Positions 27,065 to 35,504 of a stretch of DNA of 64,000 nt are shown one piece after another (the first letter of the stretch is position 1; each line of letters starts with the position of its first letter). The position numbers and the translations under genes were made by a program. The notes under the pieces are model-generated. The model ran no database searches, was not told the DNA's origin, and was given only the letters and a program-made list of their open reading frames with translations. This stretch comes from Herbaspirillum aquaticum (GTDB lineage Bacteria; Pseudomonadota; Gammaproteobacteria; Burkholderiales; Burkholderiaceae_D), in assembly GCF_002213425.1 (NCBI RefSeq), contig NZ_NJGV01000004.1, positions 288,260 through 352,259 on the forward strand. The letters are read 5' to 3'.

Positions 27065-28456
27065 ATGAGCGAGCTCAAGATTTACAACACGCTGGCGCGT
27101 GATAAGCAGACCTTTTCCCCGATCGAACCCGGCAAGGTGCGCTTGTACGTGTGCGGCATGACCGTGTATGACTATTGCCATATTGGCCATGCGCGCGTGC
27201 TGGTGGTGTTCGACATGGTGCAGCGCTGGCTGCGCGCCTCCGGCTATGCCGTGACCTACGTGCGCAACATCACCGATATTGACGACAAGATCATCCATCG
27301 TGCCGCCGAGAACGGCGAGACCATCGCCCAGCTGACCAATCGCTTCATCGATGCCATGAACGAGGATGCCGCCGCCCTGGGCGTGCAGCGTCCCGACCAT
27401 GAACCGCGTGCGACGAAGTACGTGCCGAAGATGCTGGACCTGATCGGCAAGCTGGAAAAGAACGGCCTGGCCTACAAGGCCAGCGATGGCGACGTCAATT
27501 ACTCCGTGCGCGATTTCCCCGGCTACGGCAAGCTCTCCGGCAAGTCGCTGGACGACCTGCGCGCCGGCGAACGGGTGGATGTGAACACCGGCAAGCGCTA
27601 TCCGCTGGACTTCGTGCTCTGGAAAGCCGCCAAGCCCAGCGAGCCGGACGAAGCCAAGTGGGACTCGCCCTGGGGCTGTGGTCGTCCGGGCTGGCACATC
27701 GAGTGCTCGGCCATGTCCAGCGACCTGCTGGGCGACCATTTCGACATCCACGGCGGCGGACAGGATCTGCAGTTCCCGCATCATGAAAACGAGATCGCCC
27801 AGTCGGAGGGTGCGCACCAGCACACCTTCGTGAACTACTGGATGCACAACGGCTTCGTGCGCATCGACAACGAGAAGATGTCCAAGTCCCTGGGCAACTT
27901 CTTCACGATTCGCGACGTGCTCAAGAAGTACGATCCGGAAGTGCTGCGTTTCTTCATCTTGCGCGCGCATTATCGCAGCCCGCTGAACTACTCGGATGCC
28001 CATCTGGACGATGCCCGCCAGGCGCTCACCCGCCTGTACACGGCCTTGAAGGATGTGCCGCCGGAAGCGGGCGCGCTGCTGGCCGATGAAGCCCATGCAC
28101 AAAGGTTCACAGAGGCCTTGAACGATGACTTCAACACGCCGGTGGCGATATCGGTGCTCTTCGAGCTGGCCAATGAAGTCAATCGCGACCGTTCCCCGGC
28201 GCAGGCGCGCCAGTTGAAGGCGCTGGCCGGCATCCTCGGCCTGCTGCAGCGCGAGCCGGGCGAGTACCTCAAGGGCGGCGTGGCAGCGGCAGACGGTCTG
28301 GGCGAAGCCGAGATCGAAGCCTTGATCGAAGCGCGCAAGGCGGCCAAGGCGGGCAAGAACTTCGCCGAAGCCGACCGCCTGCGTGCCGAGCTGACCGCGG
28401 CCGGCATCATTCTGGAAGACAAACCGGGCGGCCTGACCGAATGGCGGAGAGCTTGA
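27065..28456 (+). CDS. cysS: Cysteine-tRNA ligase
   Basis: Class I aminoacyl-tRNA synthetase, 463 residues. It carries the zinc-site Cys30 in YVCGMTVYD, the HIGH motif at 39-42, the zinc-ligand region [13 protein letters not shown] and [10 protein letters not shown], and KMSKS starting near 271. It ends with the usual DALR-type helical domain. Confidence 0.97.
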   Translation: MSELKIYNTLARDKQTFSPIEPGKVRLYVCGMTVYDYCHIGHARVLVVFDMVQRWLRASGYAVTYVRNITDIDDKIIHRAAENGETIAQLTNRFIDAMNEDAAALGVQRPDHEPRATKYVPKMLDLIGKLEKNGLAYKASDGDVNYSVRDFPGYGKLSGKSLDDLRAGERVDVNTGKRYPLDFVLWKAAKPSEPDEAKWDSPWGCGRPGWHIECSAMSSDLLGDHFDIHGGGQDLQFPHHENEIAQSEGAHQHTFVNYWMHNGFVRIDNEKMSKSLGNFFTIRDVLKKYDPEVLRFFILRAHYRSPLNYSDAHLDDARQALTRLYTALKDVPPEAGALLADEAHAQRFTEALNDDFNTPVAISVLFELANEVNRDRSPAQARQLKALAGILGLLQREPGEYLKGGVAAADGLGEAEIEALIEARKAAKAGKNFAEADRLRAELTAAGIILEDKPGGLTEWRRA

Positions 28457-28457
28457 T

Positions 28458-29117
28458 TTGAATACCAACCGAAAAGCCAGCGAGGCCGATCCCGGCATGA
28501 TCGTGCCGGCCTACTGGGAAGAGGCCAAGGCCGAGCTGATGAAGCGCGACCGCATCATGCGCAAGATCATCCCGCAGTTCGGGGATCTGCAACTGACGGT
28601 GCGTGGCGACGCCTTCACCACGCTGGCGCGTTCGGTGATCGGCCAGCAGATCTCGACCAAGGCCGCCAATGCGGTCTGGCAGCGCTTCCTGGAAGCCTGT
28701 CCGCGTTGTACGCCGGGCCAGGTGATGCGCACCGGTCCGGAAGGGCTGGCGGCCTGCGGCCTGTCCAAGCGCAAGGCCGAATACATCCTCGATCTGGCGG
28801 CCCACTTCAAGGCCAAGACGGTACATCCCGACAAATGGGCGGAGATGGAAGACGAAGCCGTCATTGCCGAGATGATCCAGATCCGTGGGATCGGCCGCTG
28901 GACAGCCGAGATGTTTTTGATATTTAATCTGCTGCGCCCGAACGTGCTGCCGCTGGATGACCTGGGATTGCTCAAGGGCATCAGCATCAGCTATTTCTCG
29001 GGCGAGCCCGTCTCGCGCAGCGATGCGCGGGAAGTCGCCGCGAACTGGGAACCGTGGCGCACCGTGGCGACCTGGTATCTGTGGCGCAGCCTGGACCCGC
29101 TGCCCTCCGATTATTGA
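28458..29117 (+). CDS. DNA-3-methyladenine glycosylase (HhH-GPD family)
   Basis: This base-excision enzyme removes alkylated purines. The 219-residue protein has the helix-hairpin-helix segment IQIRGIGRWTAEMFLIFNLLRPNVLPLDDLGLLKG, where the Asp of the family catalytic pair (LPLDDLGL) is present. It starts at TTG 28458, with GGAGAG six bases upstream and 1 bp after the cysS stop. ATG 28497 is a weaker alternative. Whether it acts as AlkA or a broader MAG-type enzyme cannot be settled. Confidence 0.85.
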   Translation: MNTNRKASEADPGMIVPAYWEEAKAELMKRDRIMRKIIPQFGDLQLTVRGDAFTTLARSVIGQQISTKAANAVWQRFLEACPRCTPGQVMRTGPEGLAACGLSKRKAEYILDLAAHFKAKTVHPDKWAEMEDEAVIAEMIQIRGIGRWTAEMFLIFNLLRPNVLPLDDLGLLKGISISYFSGEPVSRSDAREVAANWEPWRTVATWYLWRSLDPLPSDY

Positions 29118-29169
29118 TCCAAGGGGAAGAGGGTGCGTCCGGCGCTGCTGCGCTGGCGCCGTGCTGGTG

Positions 29170-29175
29170 TATACT
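29170..29175 (+). promoter_or_regulatory. Candidate -10 box for accA
   Basis: TATACT lies 114 bp upstream of accA in the non-coding gap, with TG just before it. No convincing -35 is seen, so this is tentative. Confidence 0.35.
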
Positions 29176-29288
29176 CCGCACCTCCCAAGATTTGAAGGCA
29201 AACCGATGCATCCGGGGATCATCGAGCCGCAACCCGCACCGGGCCGGCGTCCCTGTCAGATGATCGGACTTGTTGAAAAAGGAACACA

Positions 29289-30269
29289 ATGAGTAAATCG
29301 ACAACGACTTTTCTGGGCTTCGAGCAGGCCATCGCCGAGCTGGATGCCAAGATCGAAGAGTTGCGTTTTGTACAGGATGACTCGGCCGTCGACATCTCCG
29401 AAGAGATCGAGCGCCTGGTCAAGAAGAGCCAGCAGCTGACCAAGGACATCTACGCCAAGCTCACGCCCTGGCAGGTCTCGCAGATTGCGCGCCATCCGCA
29501 GCGTCCCTACACCATGGACTACGTGCGCGAGATCTTCACCGATTTCCACGAACTGCATGGCGACCGCACCTTTGCGGACGACCAGTCCATCGTCGGCGGC
29601 CTGGCCCGTTTCAACGGCCAGGCTTGCATGGTGATCGGTCACCAGAAGGGGCGCGACACCAAGGAACGCGCCATGCGCAACTTCGGCATGCCCAAGCCGG
29701 AAGGCTATCGCAAGGCGATGCGCCTGATGAAAGTGGCCGAAAAGTTCGGTTTGCCGATTTTTACCTTCGTTGACACCCCAGGCGCCTTCCCCGGCATCGA
29801 TGCCGAAGAGCGCGGCCAGTCCGAAGCCATCGGCCACAACCTGTACGTGATGGCCGAACTGAAGGTGCCGCTGATCGCCACCATCATCGGTGAAGGCGGT
29901 TCCGGCGGCGCGCTGGCCATCGCCGTGGGTGACTCGGTGCTGATGCTGCAATATGCGACCTACTCGGTGATCTCGCCGGAAGGCTGCGCTTCCATCCTGT
30001 GGAAGACCGCCGACCGCGCCGCCGATGCGGCCGAAGCGCTGGGCCTGACCGCCCATCGCTTGAAGGCCATCGGCCTGATCGACAAGATCGTCAACGAACC
30101 GCTGGGCGGCGCCCATCGTGATCCCAAGCAGATGGCCGGTTTGCTCAAGCGCGCGCTGTCGGATTCGCTGCGCCAGTTCCAGGGCATGAAGACCAAGGAC
30201 CTGCTGGCCGCGCGTCACGAAAAGCTGATGGCCTATGGCAAGTTCAAGGAATTGAATTCGGCCGAATAA
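29289..30269 (+). CDS. accA: Acetyl-CoA carboxylase carboxyltransferase alpha subunit
   Basis: AccA and AccD transfer the carboxyl group to acetyl-CoA in fatty acid synthesis. The 326-residue protein has the family blocks [50 protein letters not shown] and [16 protein letters not shown]. It lies in a cysS-glycosylase-accA-tilS block that recurs in betaproteobacteria. Confidence 0.97.
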   Translation: MSKSTTTFLGFEQAIAELDAKIEELRFVQDDSAVDISEEIERLVKKSQQLTKDIYAKLTPWQVSQIARHPQRPYTMDYVREIFTDFHELHGDRTFADDQSIVGGLARFNGQACMVIGHQKGRDTKERAMRNFGMPKPEGYRKAMRLMKVAEKFGLPIFTFVDTPGAFPGIDAEERGQSEAIGHNLYVMAELKVPLIATIIGEGGSGGALAIAVGDSVLMLQYATYSVISPEGCASILWKTADRAADAAEALGLTAHRLKAIGLIDKIVNEPLGGAHRDPKQMAGLLKRALSDSLRQFQGMKTKDLLAARHEKLMAYGKFKELNSAE

Positions 30270-30347
30270 TTTCCGGTTCGCATTCCTGTCCTCCCAGGCG
30301 CCAGCGATAGCTTCGCTGGCGTTTGTCTTTTCTGGCGCCGGTTTCCC

Positions 30348-31757
30348 ATGTCCGAACATCCTTCTTCTCCTTCCTCCGGCAAGATCACCGGCAAGCTGCT
30401 GCAGGCACTGCAGGCCACGCTGGCCGCAACCGGTTTCGATCCCGCACAGGACACGCTGGCCGTAGCCTTCAGCGGTGGACTCGATTCCACGGTGCTGCTG
30501 GAAGCGGCCGCTCAGTGGCAGCGTGAAAGCGGCGCCCGCGTGGTGGCGCTGCATGTGCATCATGGGCTGTCACCCAATGCGGATGCCTGGCTGGCGCACG
30601 CCGAGCAGGTATGTGCGCAGCGCGGCCTCACCTGCGCGCACGAGCGCGTGCAACTGGAACGGGTGGCCGACAGCGGCGTGGAAGAAGCGGCAAGGCTGGC
30701 GCGTTATGCCGCGCTGGGACGGCTGTGCCGGGCGCACGGCGCGCGCCTGCTGCTGACCGCACATCACCTCGATGACCAGGCCGAAACGGTGCTGCTGCAA
30801 CTGCTGCGCGGCAGCGGGCTGGCGGGCATGTCCGGCATGGATCAATGCAATGCCGCGCCCGGTTTGCTGGGCGATGCCGATACGCTGGTCGCACGGCCTT
30901 TCCTGGCCATCCCGCGCGCCCAGTTGGAAGAAGGCGCACGCGCCTGGTCGCTCGCCTGGATCGAGGATGAATCCAACAGTGATCCGCGCTATACCCGCAA
31001 TGCCTTGCGCCATCAGGTAATGCCAGCGCTGGGCCAGGTCTTCCCGGGCTACCAGCAGCGCCTGGCGCGTGCGGCCGGGCATGCGCAGGGCGCGCAGGAA
31101 CTGCTGCGCGAAGTGGCCGAACAGGATCTGGCCCAATGCCGTGAAGACGATCATCTGCGCATGCCTGCGCTGCGCGCCCTGAGCGAGCAGCGTTTCCTGA
31201 ACCTGATGCGTCACTGGTTCGCACTGCGCGGCATGCGCATGCCATCGGCCGCGTGGATGCAGGAGATGCGCAGCCAGTTGCTGGAAGCCGATGTGGAGGC
31301 GCAGCTGTGCGTCTCCCACCCTGACGGCGAAGTGCATCGCTACCGCGAGCGCGTCTTCCTGGCCCCGCGCCGCAGCCTGCCTGATGAGGGCGCGTCACTG
31401 TCGCTGCGCTGGAGCGGGCAGGCGCAGGTCCATGTACCGGTCTTCCACGGCACCCTGCAGTTCGAGCCCGTTTCCGCTGGCGATGCGCGGCCCGGCTTTG
31501 ATGCCGCGTGGCTGCGTGCGCAATCGCTGCTGGTGTGTGGACGCAGCGGGGGAGAGCGCATCAAGCTGGCGCAGAATCGTCCGGCGCGCAGCCTCAAGCA
31601 GCAGTACCAGAGCGCGGATGTACCTGCGTGGGAGCGGCCTTACCTGCCGCTGGTGTGGGCGGGAGAAGACTTGCTGTTCGCGGCGGGCGTGGGCATGGAC
31701 TGTGCGCACTTTGCGCATGCGGGAGAACGCGTCGCCTTGCGGTGGCAGCAGGATTGA
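30348..31757 (+). CDS. tilS: tRNA(Ile)-lysidine synthetase
   Basis: TilS modifies C34 of the CAU-anticodon tRNA-Ile to lysidine so that it reads AUA. The 469-residue protein has the PP-loop SGGLDS at 42-47, VVALHVHHGLSPNADAWLAHAE, LLTAHHLDDQAETVLLQLLRGSGLAGMSGM and a C-terminal TilS domain. It starts about 80 bp after accA. Confidence 0.95.
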   Translation: MSEHPSSPSSGKITGKLLQALQATLAATGFDPAQDTLAVAFSGGLDSTVLLEAAAQWQRESGARVVALHVHHGLSPNADAWLAHAEQVCAQRGLTCAHERVQLERVADSGVEEAARLARYAALGRLCRAHGARLLLTAHHLDDQAETVLLQLLRGSGLAGMSGMDQCNAAPGLLGDADTLVARPFLAIPRAQLEEGARAWSLAWIEDESNSDPRYTRNALRHQVMPALGQVFPGYQQRLARAAGHAQGAQELLREVAEQDLAQCREDDHLRMPALRALSEQRFLNLMRHWFALRGMRMPSAAWMQEMRSQLLEADVEAQLCVSHPDGEVHRYRERVFLAPRRSLPDEGASLSLRWSGQAQVHVPVFHGTLQFEPVSAGDARPGFDAAWLRAQSLLVCGRSGGERIKLAQNRPARSLKQQYQSADVPAWERPYLPLVWAGEDLLFAAGVGMDCAHFAHAGERVALRWQQD

Positions 31758-31824
31758 TCCGCATCGGGCGTATCGGCCTGGCTCGGTAGCCGAAGCGATG
31801 CAAACAATTTAAATGATATAAAAA

Positions 31825-31860
31825 ATATCGCCCCCGGACCTGAAGGTGCGGGGGCGATAT
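31825..31860. terminator. Bidirectional terminator
   Basis: ATATCGCCCCCG pairs with CGGGGGCGATAT between tilS and the converging small-protein genes; AT-rich runs flank the stem. Confidence 0.7.
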
Positions 31861-31930
31861 CCCTGTCATCCCTGACATGTCCGGGCAGCAGATCGATCCG
31901 ATGCCCGGGTTGCTGCTCCTTGCGGACGTC

Positions 31931-32215
31931 TTACTTGGCGGCGGCGTCAGCGGCCGGCTTTTCGGTGCCTGCGGCTTCCTTCTTGGCGGCCTTCTTCTCG
32001 GTCTTGCCTTCAGCCTTCTTTTCCGACTTCTTGTGCTTGGCGTGATGTTCCGACTTGGCCTTCGGCGCGGTCTCGGTCTTGGCAGCTTCCGCCTTGGCCG
32101 GAGCAGCGGTGGTGGCAGCCGGAGCGGCCGAGGCAGCGGCGGCGCCGGTCTGGGCGAATACCGGCAGGGTCAGGGCCGACAGCAGGGAGGCAACGATGAT
32201 GGTCTTGGTCTTCAT
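31931..32215 (-). CDS. Asr-like exported Ala/Lys/His-rich protein, copy 1
   Basis: This 94-residue protein has a signal peptide (TIIVASLLSALTLPVFAQ). The mature part is a low-complexity chain rich in Ala, Lys and Glu around HHAKHKKSEKK. Composition and motif resemble the acid-shock protein Asr of E. coli, a periplasmic protein, but the similarity is judged by eye. It is the last of three tandem paralogues. The ribosome site AAAGGACATCACC is shared with copy 2. Confidence 0.7.
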   Translation of the reverse strand: MKTKTIIVASLLSALTLPVFAQTGAAAASAAPAATTAAPAKAEAAKTETAPKAKSEHHAKHKKSEKKAEGKTEKKAAKKEAAGTEKPAADAAAK

Positions 32216-32303
32216 GGTGATGTCCTTTCAACGACGGGTGTCTGGTCAGTGTCAGTAATACGTGTGCACGGTGTGTGCGATGTGTCTGCCAAGTGTTTGC
32301 TAT

Positions 32304-32325
32304 CTGTACCGGGCGCTGGCCCGGT
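32304..32325 (-). terminator. Hairpin after copy 2
   Basis: GTACCGGG and CCCGGTAC pair across a short loop, just after the stop of copy 2 and upstream of copy 1. The same hairpin follows copy 3, so it is part of the duplicated unit. Confidence 0.5.
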
Positions 32326-32340
32326 ACGGTCTGGCCTTGA

Positions 32341-32661
32341 TTACTTGGTCTTGGCGGCCGTGTCGGTGGCGGCTGTCTTGGTGTCGGCAGTGCCGGCTTC
32401 CTTCTTCTCAGCCTTGGCTTCCGTCTTGGTGTCAGCCTTTTTCTCCGACTTCTCCGACTTCTCGGACTTCTTGTGCTTGGCGTGATGCGTGGCCTTGGCC
32501 TTGGCCTTCGGTGCGGTCTCGGTCTTGGCGGCTTCCGCCTTGGCCGGGGCGGTTGCGGTGGTGGCCGGGGCGGCCGGCGCGGCTGCTGCGCCAGTCTGGG
32601 CGAACACCGGCAGGGTCAGGGCCGACAGCAGGGAGGCAACGATGATGGTCTTGGTATTCAT
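32341..32661 (-). CDS. Asr-like exported Ala/Lys/His-rich protein, copy 2
   Basis: This 106-residue paralogue of copy 1 has almost the same signal peptide (MNTKTIIVASLLSALTLPVF). The mature part carries THHAKHKKSEKSEKSEKK and a longer Lys/Glu tail. It differs mainly by insertion of SEK and KTE repeats, as expected from slippage in low-complexity DNA. Confidence 0.7.
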   Translation of the reverse strand: MNTKTIIVASLLSALTLPVFAQTGAAAAPAAPATTATAPAKAEAAKTETAPKAKAKATHHAKHKKSEKSEKSEKKADTKTEAKAEKKEAGTADTKTAATDTAAKTK

Positions 32662-32762
32662 GGTGATGTCCTTTCAGAGACAAGTGTCTGTTTGCGTCAG
32701 TAGTACGGTGCGTACGGTGTGTGCTGCGTGTCTGCTACGTTACTGCTTTGTATCTGCTATCT

Positions 32763-32783
32763 GTACCGGGACTGGCCCGGTAC
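32763..32783 (-). terminator. Hairpin after copy 3
   Basis: GTACCGGG-ACTGG-CCCGGTAC, in the same place relative to its gene as the hairpin at 32304. Confidence 0.5.
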
Positions 32784-32787
32784 GGTC

Positions 32788-33054
32788 TTACTTGCTCTTG
32801 GTCGCTGTATCGGTGGCGGCCTTGGTGTCGGTCTTGGCTTCGCTCTTGGCGCCAGCCTTCTTCTCCGACTTTTCGGACTTCTTGTGCTTGGCGTGATGGG
32901 TGGTCTTGGCCTTGGGCGCGGTGTCGGTCTTGCCGGCTTCCGCCTTGGCCGTAGCTGCTGCTGGCGCGGCCGGCGCAGCGCTGCCGGTCTGTGCGAACAC
33001 CGGCAGGGCCAGTGCGCTCAGCAGGGAAGCGACGATGACGGATTTGGTTTTCAT
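32788..33054 (-). CDS. Asr-like exported Ala/Lys/His-rich protein, copy 3
   Basis: This 88-residue member is the first gene of the array in the direction of transcription. It has the signal MKTKSVIVASLLSALALPVFAQ and the core THHAKHKKSEKSEKK. The ribosome site is AAAGGAAATTGCC. It is slightly more diverged from copies 1 and 2 than they are from each other. Confidence 0.7.
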   Translation of the reverse strand: MKTKSVIVASLLSALALPVFAQTGSAAPAAPAAATAKAEAGKTDTAPKAKTTHHAKHKKSEKSEKKAGAKSEAKTDTKAATDTATKSK

Positions 33055-33219
33055 GGCAATTTCCTTTAGAAAGTGGTTGTTACGCTCGGCGCTTGATTTT
33101 GCGTAATCGCTTCATCATGTCGTGTCGCCTTGCTTCCTATAACGAGCCGTCGACGTGAAAGACGACGTGAAAGTGTTTCAATTCATCGTGGATTTGTAAG
33201 CATTCGTTGCTGCTTTGCT

Positions 33220-33225
33220 TATAAT
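33220..33225 (+). promoter_or_regulatory. Candidate -10 box of the LysE-type exporter gene
   Basis: A perfect TATAAT lies about 120 bp upstream of the exporter ATG in the divergent gap. The best -35-like TTGTAA is 20 bases upstream, so the assignment is tentative. Confidence 0.4.
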
Positions 33226-33343
33226 GGTTGGCACGTTGGTGCAGCGGTGTTTCAGCGCTGCTTGCGGGCTTCTCCGCTGCACCGCGTGCCTTGCCGGTGG
33301 TCTTTGCCGTTCCTTCTTTCCTGTTGCCTCATCGAGTTTTCTC

Positions 33344-34003
33344 ATGGCCTATCAAACCTGGTTTGCATTTTTCCTCGCCGCCTGTGTCATCGCCATCTCG
33401 CCCGGATCGGGTGCGGTGCTCTCCATGAGCCACGGTCTCAATTACGGCCTGCGCCGTACTACCGCCACCATCCTGGGCCTGGAGATTGCCCTGGTGGTCG
33501 TCCTCATCATCGCCGGTGCCGGTGTGGGTTCGCTGCTGGTGGCTTCTGAAACCGCCTTCAACGTGGTCAAGATTGCCGGTGCCCTGTACCTGATCTACCT
33601 GGGCTTCTCGCAGTGGCGTGCGCGCGTGCCTTCGGAGCAGGAAGGCGAAGCCCTCGACAACGCCAACGCCGTGGCGCGCGCGCAGCGCGGCCAGCACTGG
33701 TGGCAGCGTTGCATGACGGGTTTCCTCACCAATGCCACCAACCCCAAGGGCATCGTCTTCATGGTGGCGGTGCTGCCGCAATTCATCGATCACGAACGCC
33801 CGCTGTGGCTGCAGCTGCTGGTGCTGGCCGTGACCATGGTGGCGGTGGACCTGGTGGTCATGCACGGCTACGCCTTTGCGGCCAGCCGCCTGCAACGCTT
33901 CTTCCGCAGCCAGAAGGCGATCAAGGCGCAGAACCGTTTCTTCGGCGGTGTGCTGATGCTGGTGGGTGCCGGGCTGTTCTTCTTCAAGCGCACACAGCAC
34001 TGA
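33344..34003 (+). CDS. LysE/RhtB-family amino-acid exporter
   Basis: This is an inner-membrane exporter of 219 residues with about six helices. Seen features are the N-terminal FFLAACVIAISPGSGAVLSMSHGLNYGLRR (LysE signature with Pro-Gly), ALYLIYLGFSQWRAR and FLTNATNPKGIVFMVAVLPQFI. I use ATG 33344; the open frame upstream adds 43 residues with no support. The exported amino acid is unknown. Confidence 0.88.
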   Translation: MAYQTWFAFFLAACVIAISPGSGAVLSMSHGLNYGLRRTTATILGLEIALVVVLIIAGAGVGSLLVASETAFNVVKIAGALYLIYLGFSQWRARVPSEQEGEALDNANAVARAQRGQHWWQRCMTGFLTNATNPKGIVFMVAVLPQFIDHERPLWLQLLVLAVTMVAVDLVVMHGYAFAASRLQRFFRSQKAIKAQNRFFGGVLMLVGAGLFFFKRTQH

Positions 34004-34030
34004 ACAGTCTCCGGCCCGCCCGCAGACAAC

Positions 34031-34062
34031 AAAAAACCCGCAAGGCAGCTTGCGGGTTTTTT
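34031..34062. terminator. Bidirectional terminator
   Basis: AAAAAACCCGCAAG, GCAG loop, CTTGCGGGTTTTTT. The A-run and T-run make it work for the exporter gene on one strand and the psiF gene on the other. Confidence 0.9.
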
Positions 34063-34103
34063 GTTGGGCATCCCCACCGGCCTGGCGGGGAGGTGAAGGG
34101 AAA

Positions 34104-34397
34104 TTACTTGTCCTTCTTCAGGCAGGACGACATGAAGGCTTTGCGCTCATCGCCCTTCTTGCCGGCGGCGTCGGCGTTACATTGCTTCATCTTGTCTTGC
34201 TGGGTGGCCGGCTTGGGCTGTTCCTTCTTCAGGCAGGAGGACATGAAGGCCTTGCGCTCATCGCCTTTCTTGCCGGCGGCGTCGGCGTTGCATTGCTTCA
34301 TCTTGTCCTGCTGCGCATTCTGGGCCATGGCGGGGGAACCCAGCAGCAGCGGGGCGGCCAGTGCGAACGAGGTCATGGCGAAGAACATTTTTTTCAT
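34104..34397 (-). CDS. psiF: PsiF-repeat protein with two repeats
   Basis: This is an exported 97-residue protein: a signal peptide (FFAMTSFALAAPLLLGSPAMAQ) then two copies of a PsiF unit, DKMKQCNADAAGKKGDERKA followed by FMSSCLKK. Each unit has the conserved paired cysteines. PsiF was named for phosphate-starvation induction in E. coli, and its function is unknown. The two units are nearly identical in DNA, so the duplication is recent. Confidence 0.88.
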   Translation of the reverse strand: MKKMFFAMTSFALAAPLLLGSPAMAQNAQQDKMKQCNADAAGKKGDERKAFMSSCLKKEQPKPATQQDKMKQCNADAAGKKGDERKAFMSSCLKKDK

Positions 34398-34487
34398 GAG
34401 AGACTCCCTGGGGCAAGGTGGATTCGTGGGTCTGATCGGTCTGATTCTTCAGACGCGAGCATTACAGCATGAAAGTTAATGTTCTGA

Positions 34488-34877
34488 CTAGCGCACGCAG
34501 TTGAGGTCGCCTTCCTGGCAGCCCGCCAGATTCTTCAGTTCGTCCGCACGCTGGCGGGTCTTGTCGGCCAGGCAGGTTTGCAGCGCAAGTGAAGCGGCGG
34601 ACCCGCCGGCGCTGGCCGAACTCTCAAAGCGGCAGGACAGGTCGCGATACTTCAGCCAGGCCAGCTGCACTTCGCGCAACTGGTTCTGCTGCGCCTTGTT
34701 GAGCTTGTCGCGATAGGCCATGTAGGTGGCATTGAGATCGGCATCGTTCTGGGTCAGGGTCTGCGAGGCGCAGGCATTCATTTCGGCCTGGGTGGCAGCC
34801 TTGGTGCAATCGGCGGCGAAGGCGCTGCCGGCACACAGTAGCAGGGCGGCCGCCAGCAGGGACAGGGGGGCTTTCAT
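34488..34877 (-). CDS. Exported LprI-domain (DUF1311) protein
   Basis: This 129-residue protein has a signal peptide (LSLLAAALLLCAGSAFAA). The mature part has the LprI pattern: DCTKAATQAEMNACASQTLTQNDADLNATYMAYRDKL, QLREVQLAWLKYRDLSCRFE and CLADKTRQRADELK, with conserved cysteines. LprI of Mycobacterium inhibits lysozyme; the role here is unproven. The start at 34877 gives a normal signal peptide. Confidence 0.82.
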   Translation of the reverse strand: MKAPLSLLAAALLLCAGSAFAADCTKAATQAEMNACASQTLTQNDADLNATYMAYRDKLNKAQQNQLREVQLAWLKYRDLSCRFESSASAGGSAASLALQTCLADKTRQRADELKNLAGCQEGDLNCVR

Positions 34878-35095
34878 GGGACAGGACTCCGGTTTCTCAG
34901 GGGACGAGGCTGCATGCTCCCGGTCGGCAGGGTCATCGTGGCGACTTGCGGAGGGCTTGCAGCTTGTCGGGATAAAATGACATTTTGCCTGTCTTAGAAG
35001 AAGACGGAGCAGGCCGGTTCGCCCGTTTCTGCAACGAAATTGCAACAAGCCGTATCTGATTTTCCTTATCCAAATCTTTTTCAGGAGTAGCGCAG

Positions 35096-35446
35096 ATGGG
35101 ATTGAGCTGGCTGTCCGCCATCAAACTGATTCCCTGGGGCGACGTGGTCCAGGCCACCCCCGGCATCGTCAAGGGCGCGTGTGACCTGTGGTCGCGCACC
35201 CGCAAGGCCAAGACCGCAGTCGATGCCGCGCCGCCCGCGCCGGTCACCGGCGACGTCGGCCAGCTGGCCCAGCGCATCGTCCAGCTGGAAGCCGAGCAGC
35301 TCGAAGCCAGCCAGTTGATCAACACCCTGGCCGAGCAGAACGCACAACTGGTTGCCACCATGGATGCCATGCGCCGCCGCCTGCGCATGCTGGGGGCCTT
35401 CTGCGTGCTGCTGGCGGTGGGCGTGGCGGCGCTGTGGCTGCGCTGA
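35096..35446 (+). CDS. Small coiled-coil membrane protein, unknown
   Basis: I do not recognise it. The 116-residue protein has an N-terminal amphipathic stretch, a Pro/Ala linker, a coiled coil (DVGQLAQRIVQLEAEQLEASQLINTLAEQNAQLVATMDAMRRRL) and a C-terminal membrane helix (MLGAFCVLLAVGVAALWL). This looks like a tail-anchored inner-membrane protein. AGGAG precedes the ATG at a good distance. It lies just before the FtsX-like permease gene. Confidence 0.7.
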   Translation: MGLSWLSAIKLIPWGDVVQATPGIVKGACDLWSRTRKAKTAVDAAPPAPVTGDVGQLAQRIVQLEAEQLEASQLINTLAEQNAQLVATMDAMRRRLRMLGAFCVLLAVGVAALWLR

Positions 35447-35504
35447 ACGTCGCGTTTGGTTTTTCCTGATCCCTGATTCCTGATTTCTTGACGACTGGCC
35501 CTGC

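Noticed and set aside
33228..33244. TGGCACG near the LysE-type gene, looking like a sigma-54 promoter
   Set aside because: The GC of the -12 element is one base too close (GG-N9-GC), and a perfect TATAAT overlaps the same area.
34425..34487. Possible Pho box before psiF
   Set aside because: Only one half (CTTTCAT) resembles the consensus; the second half does not match.
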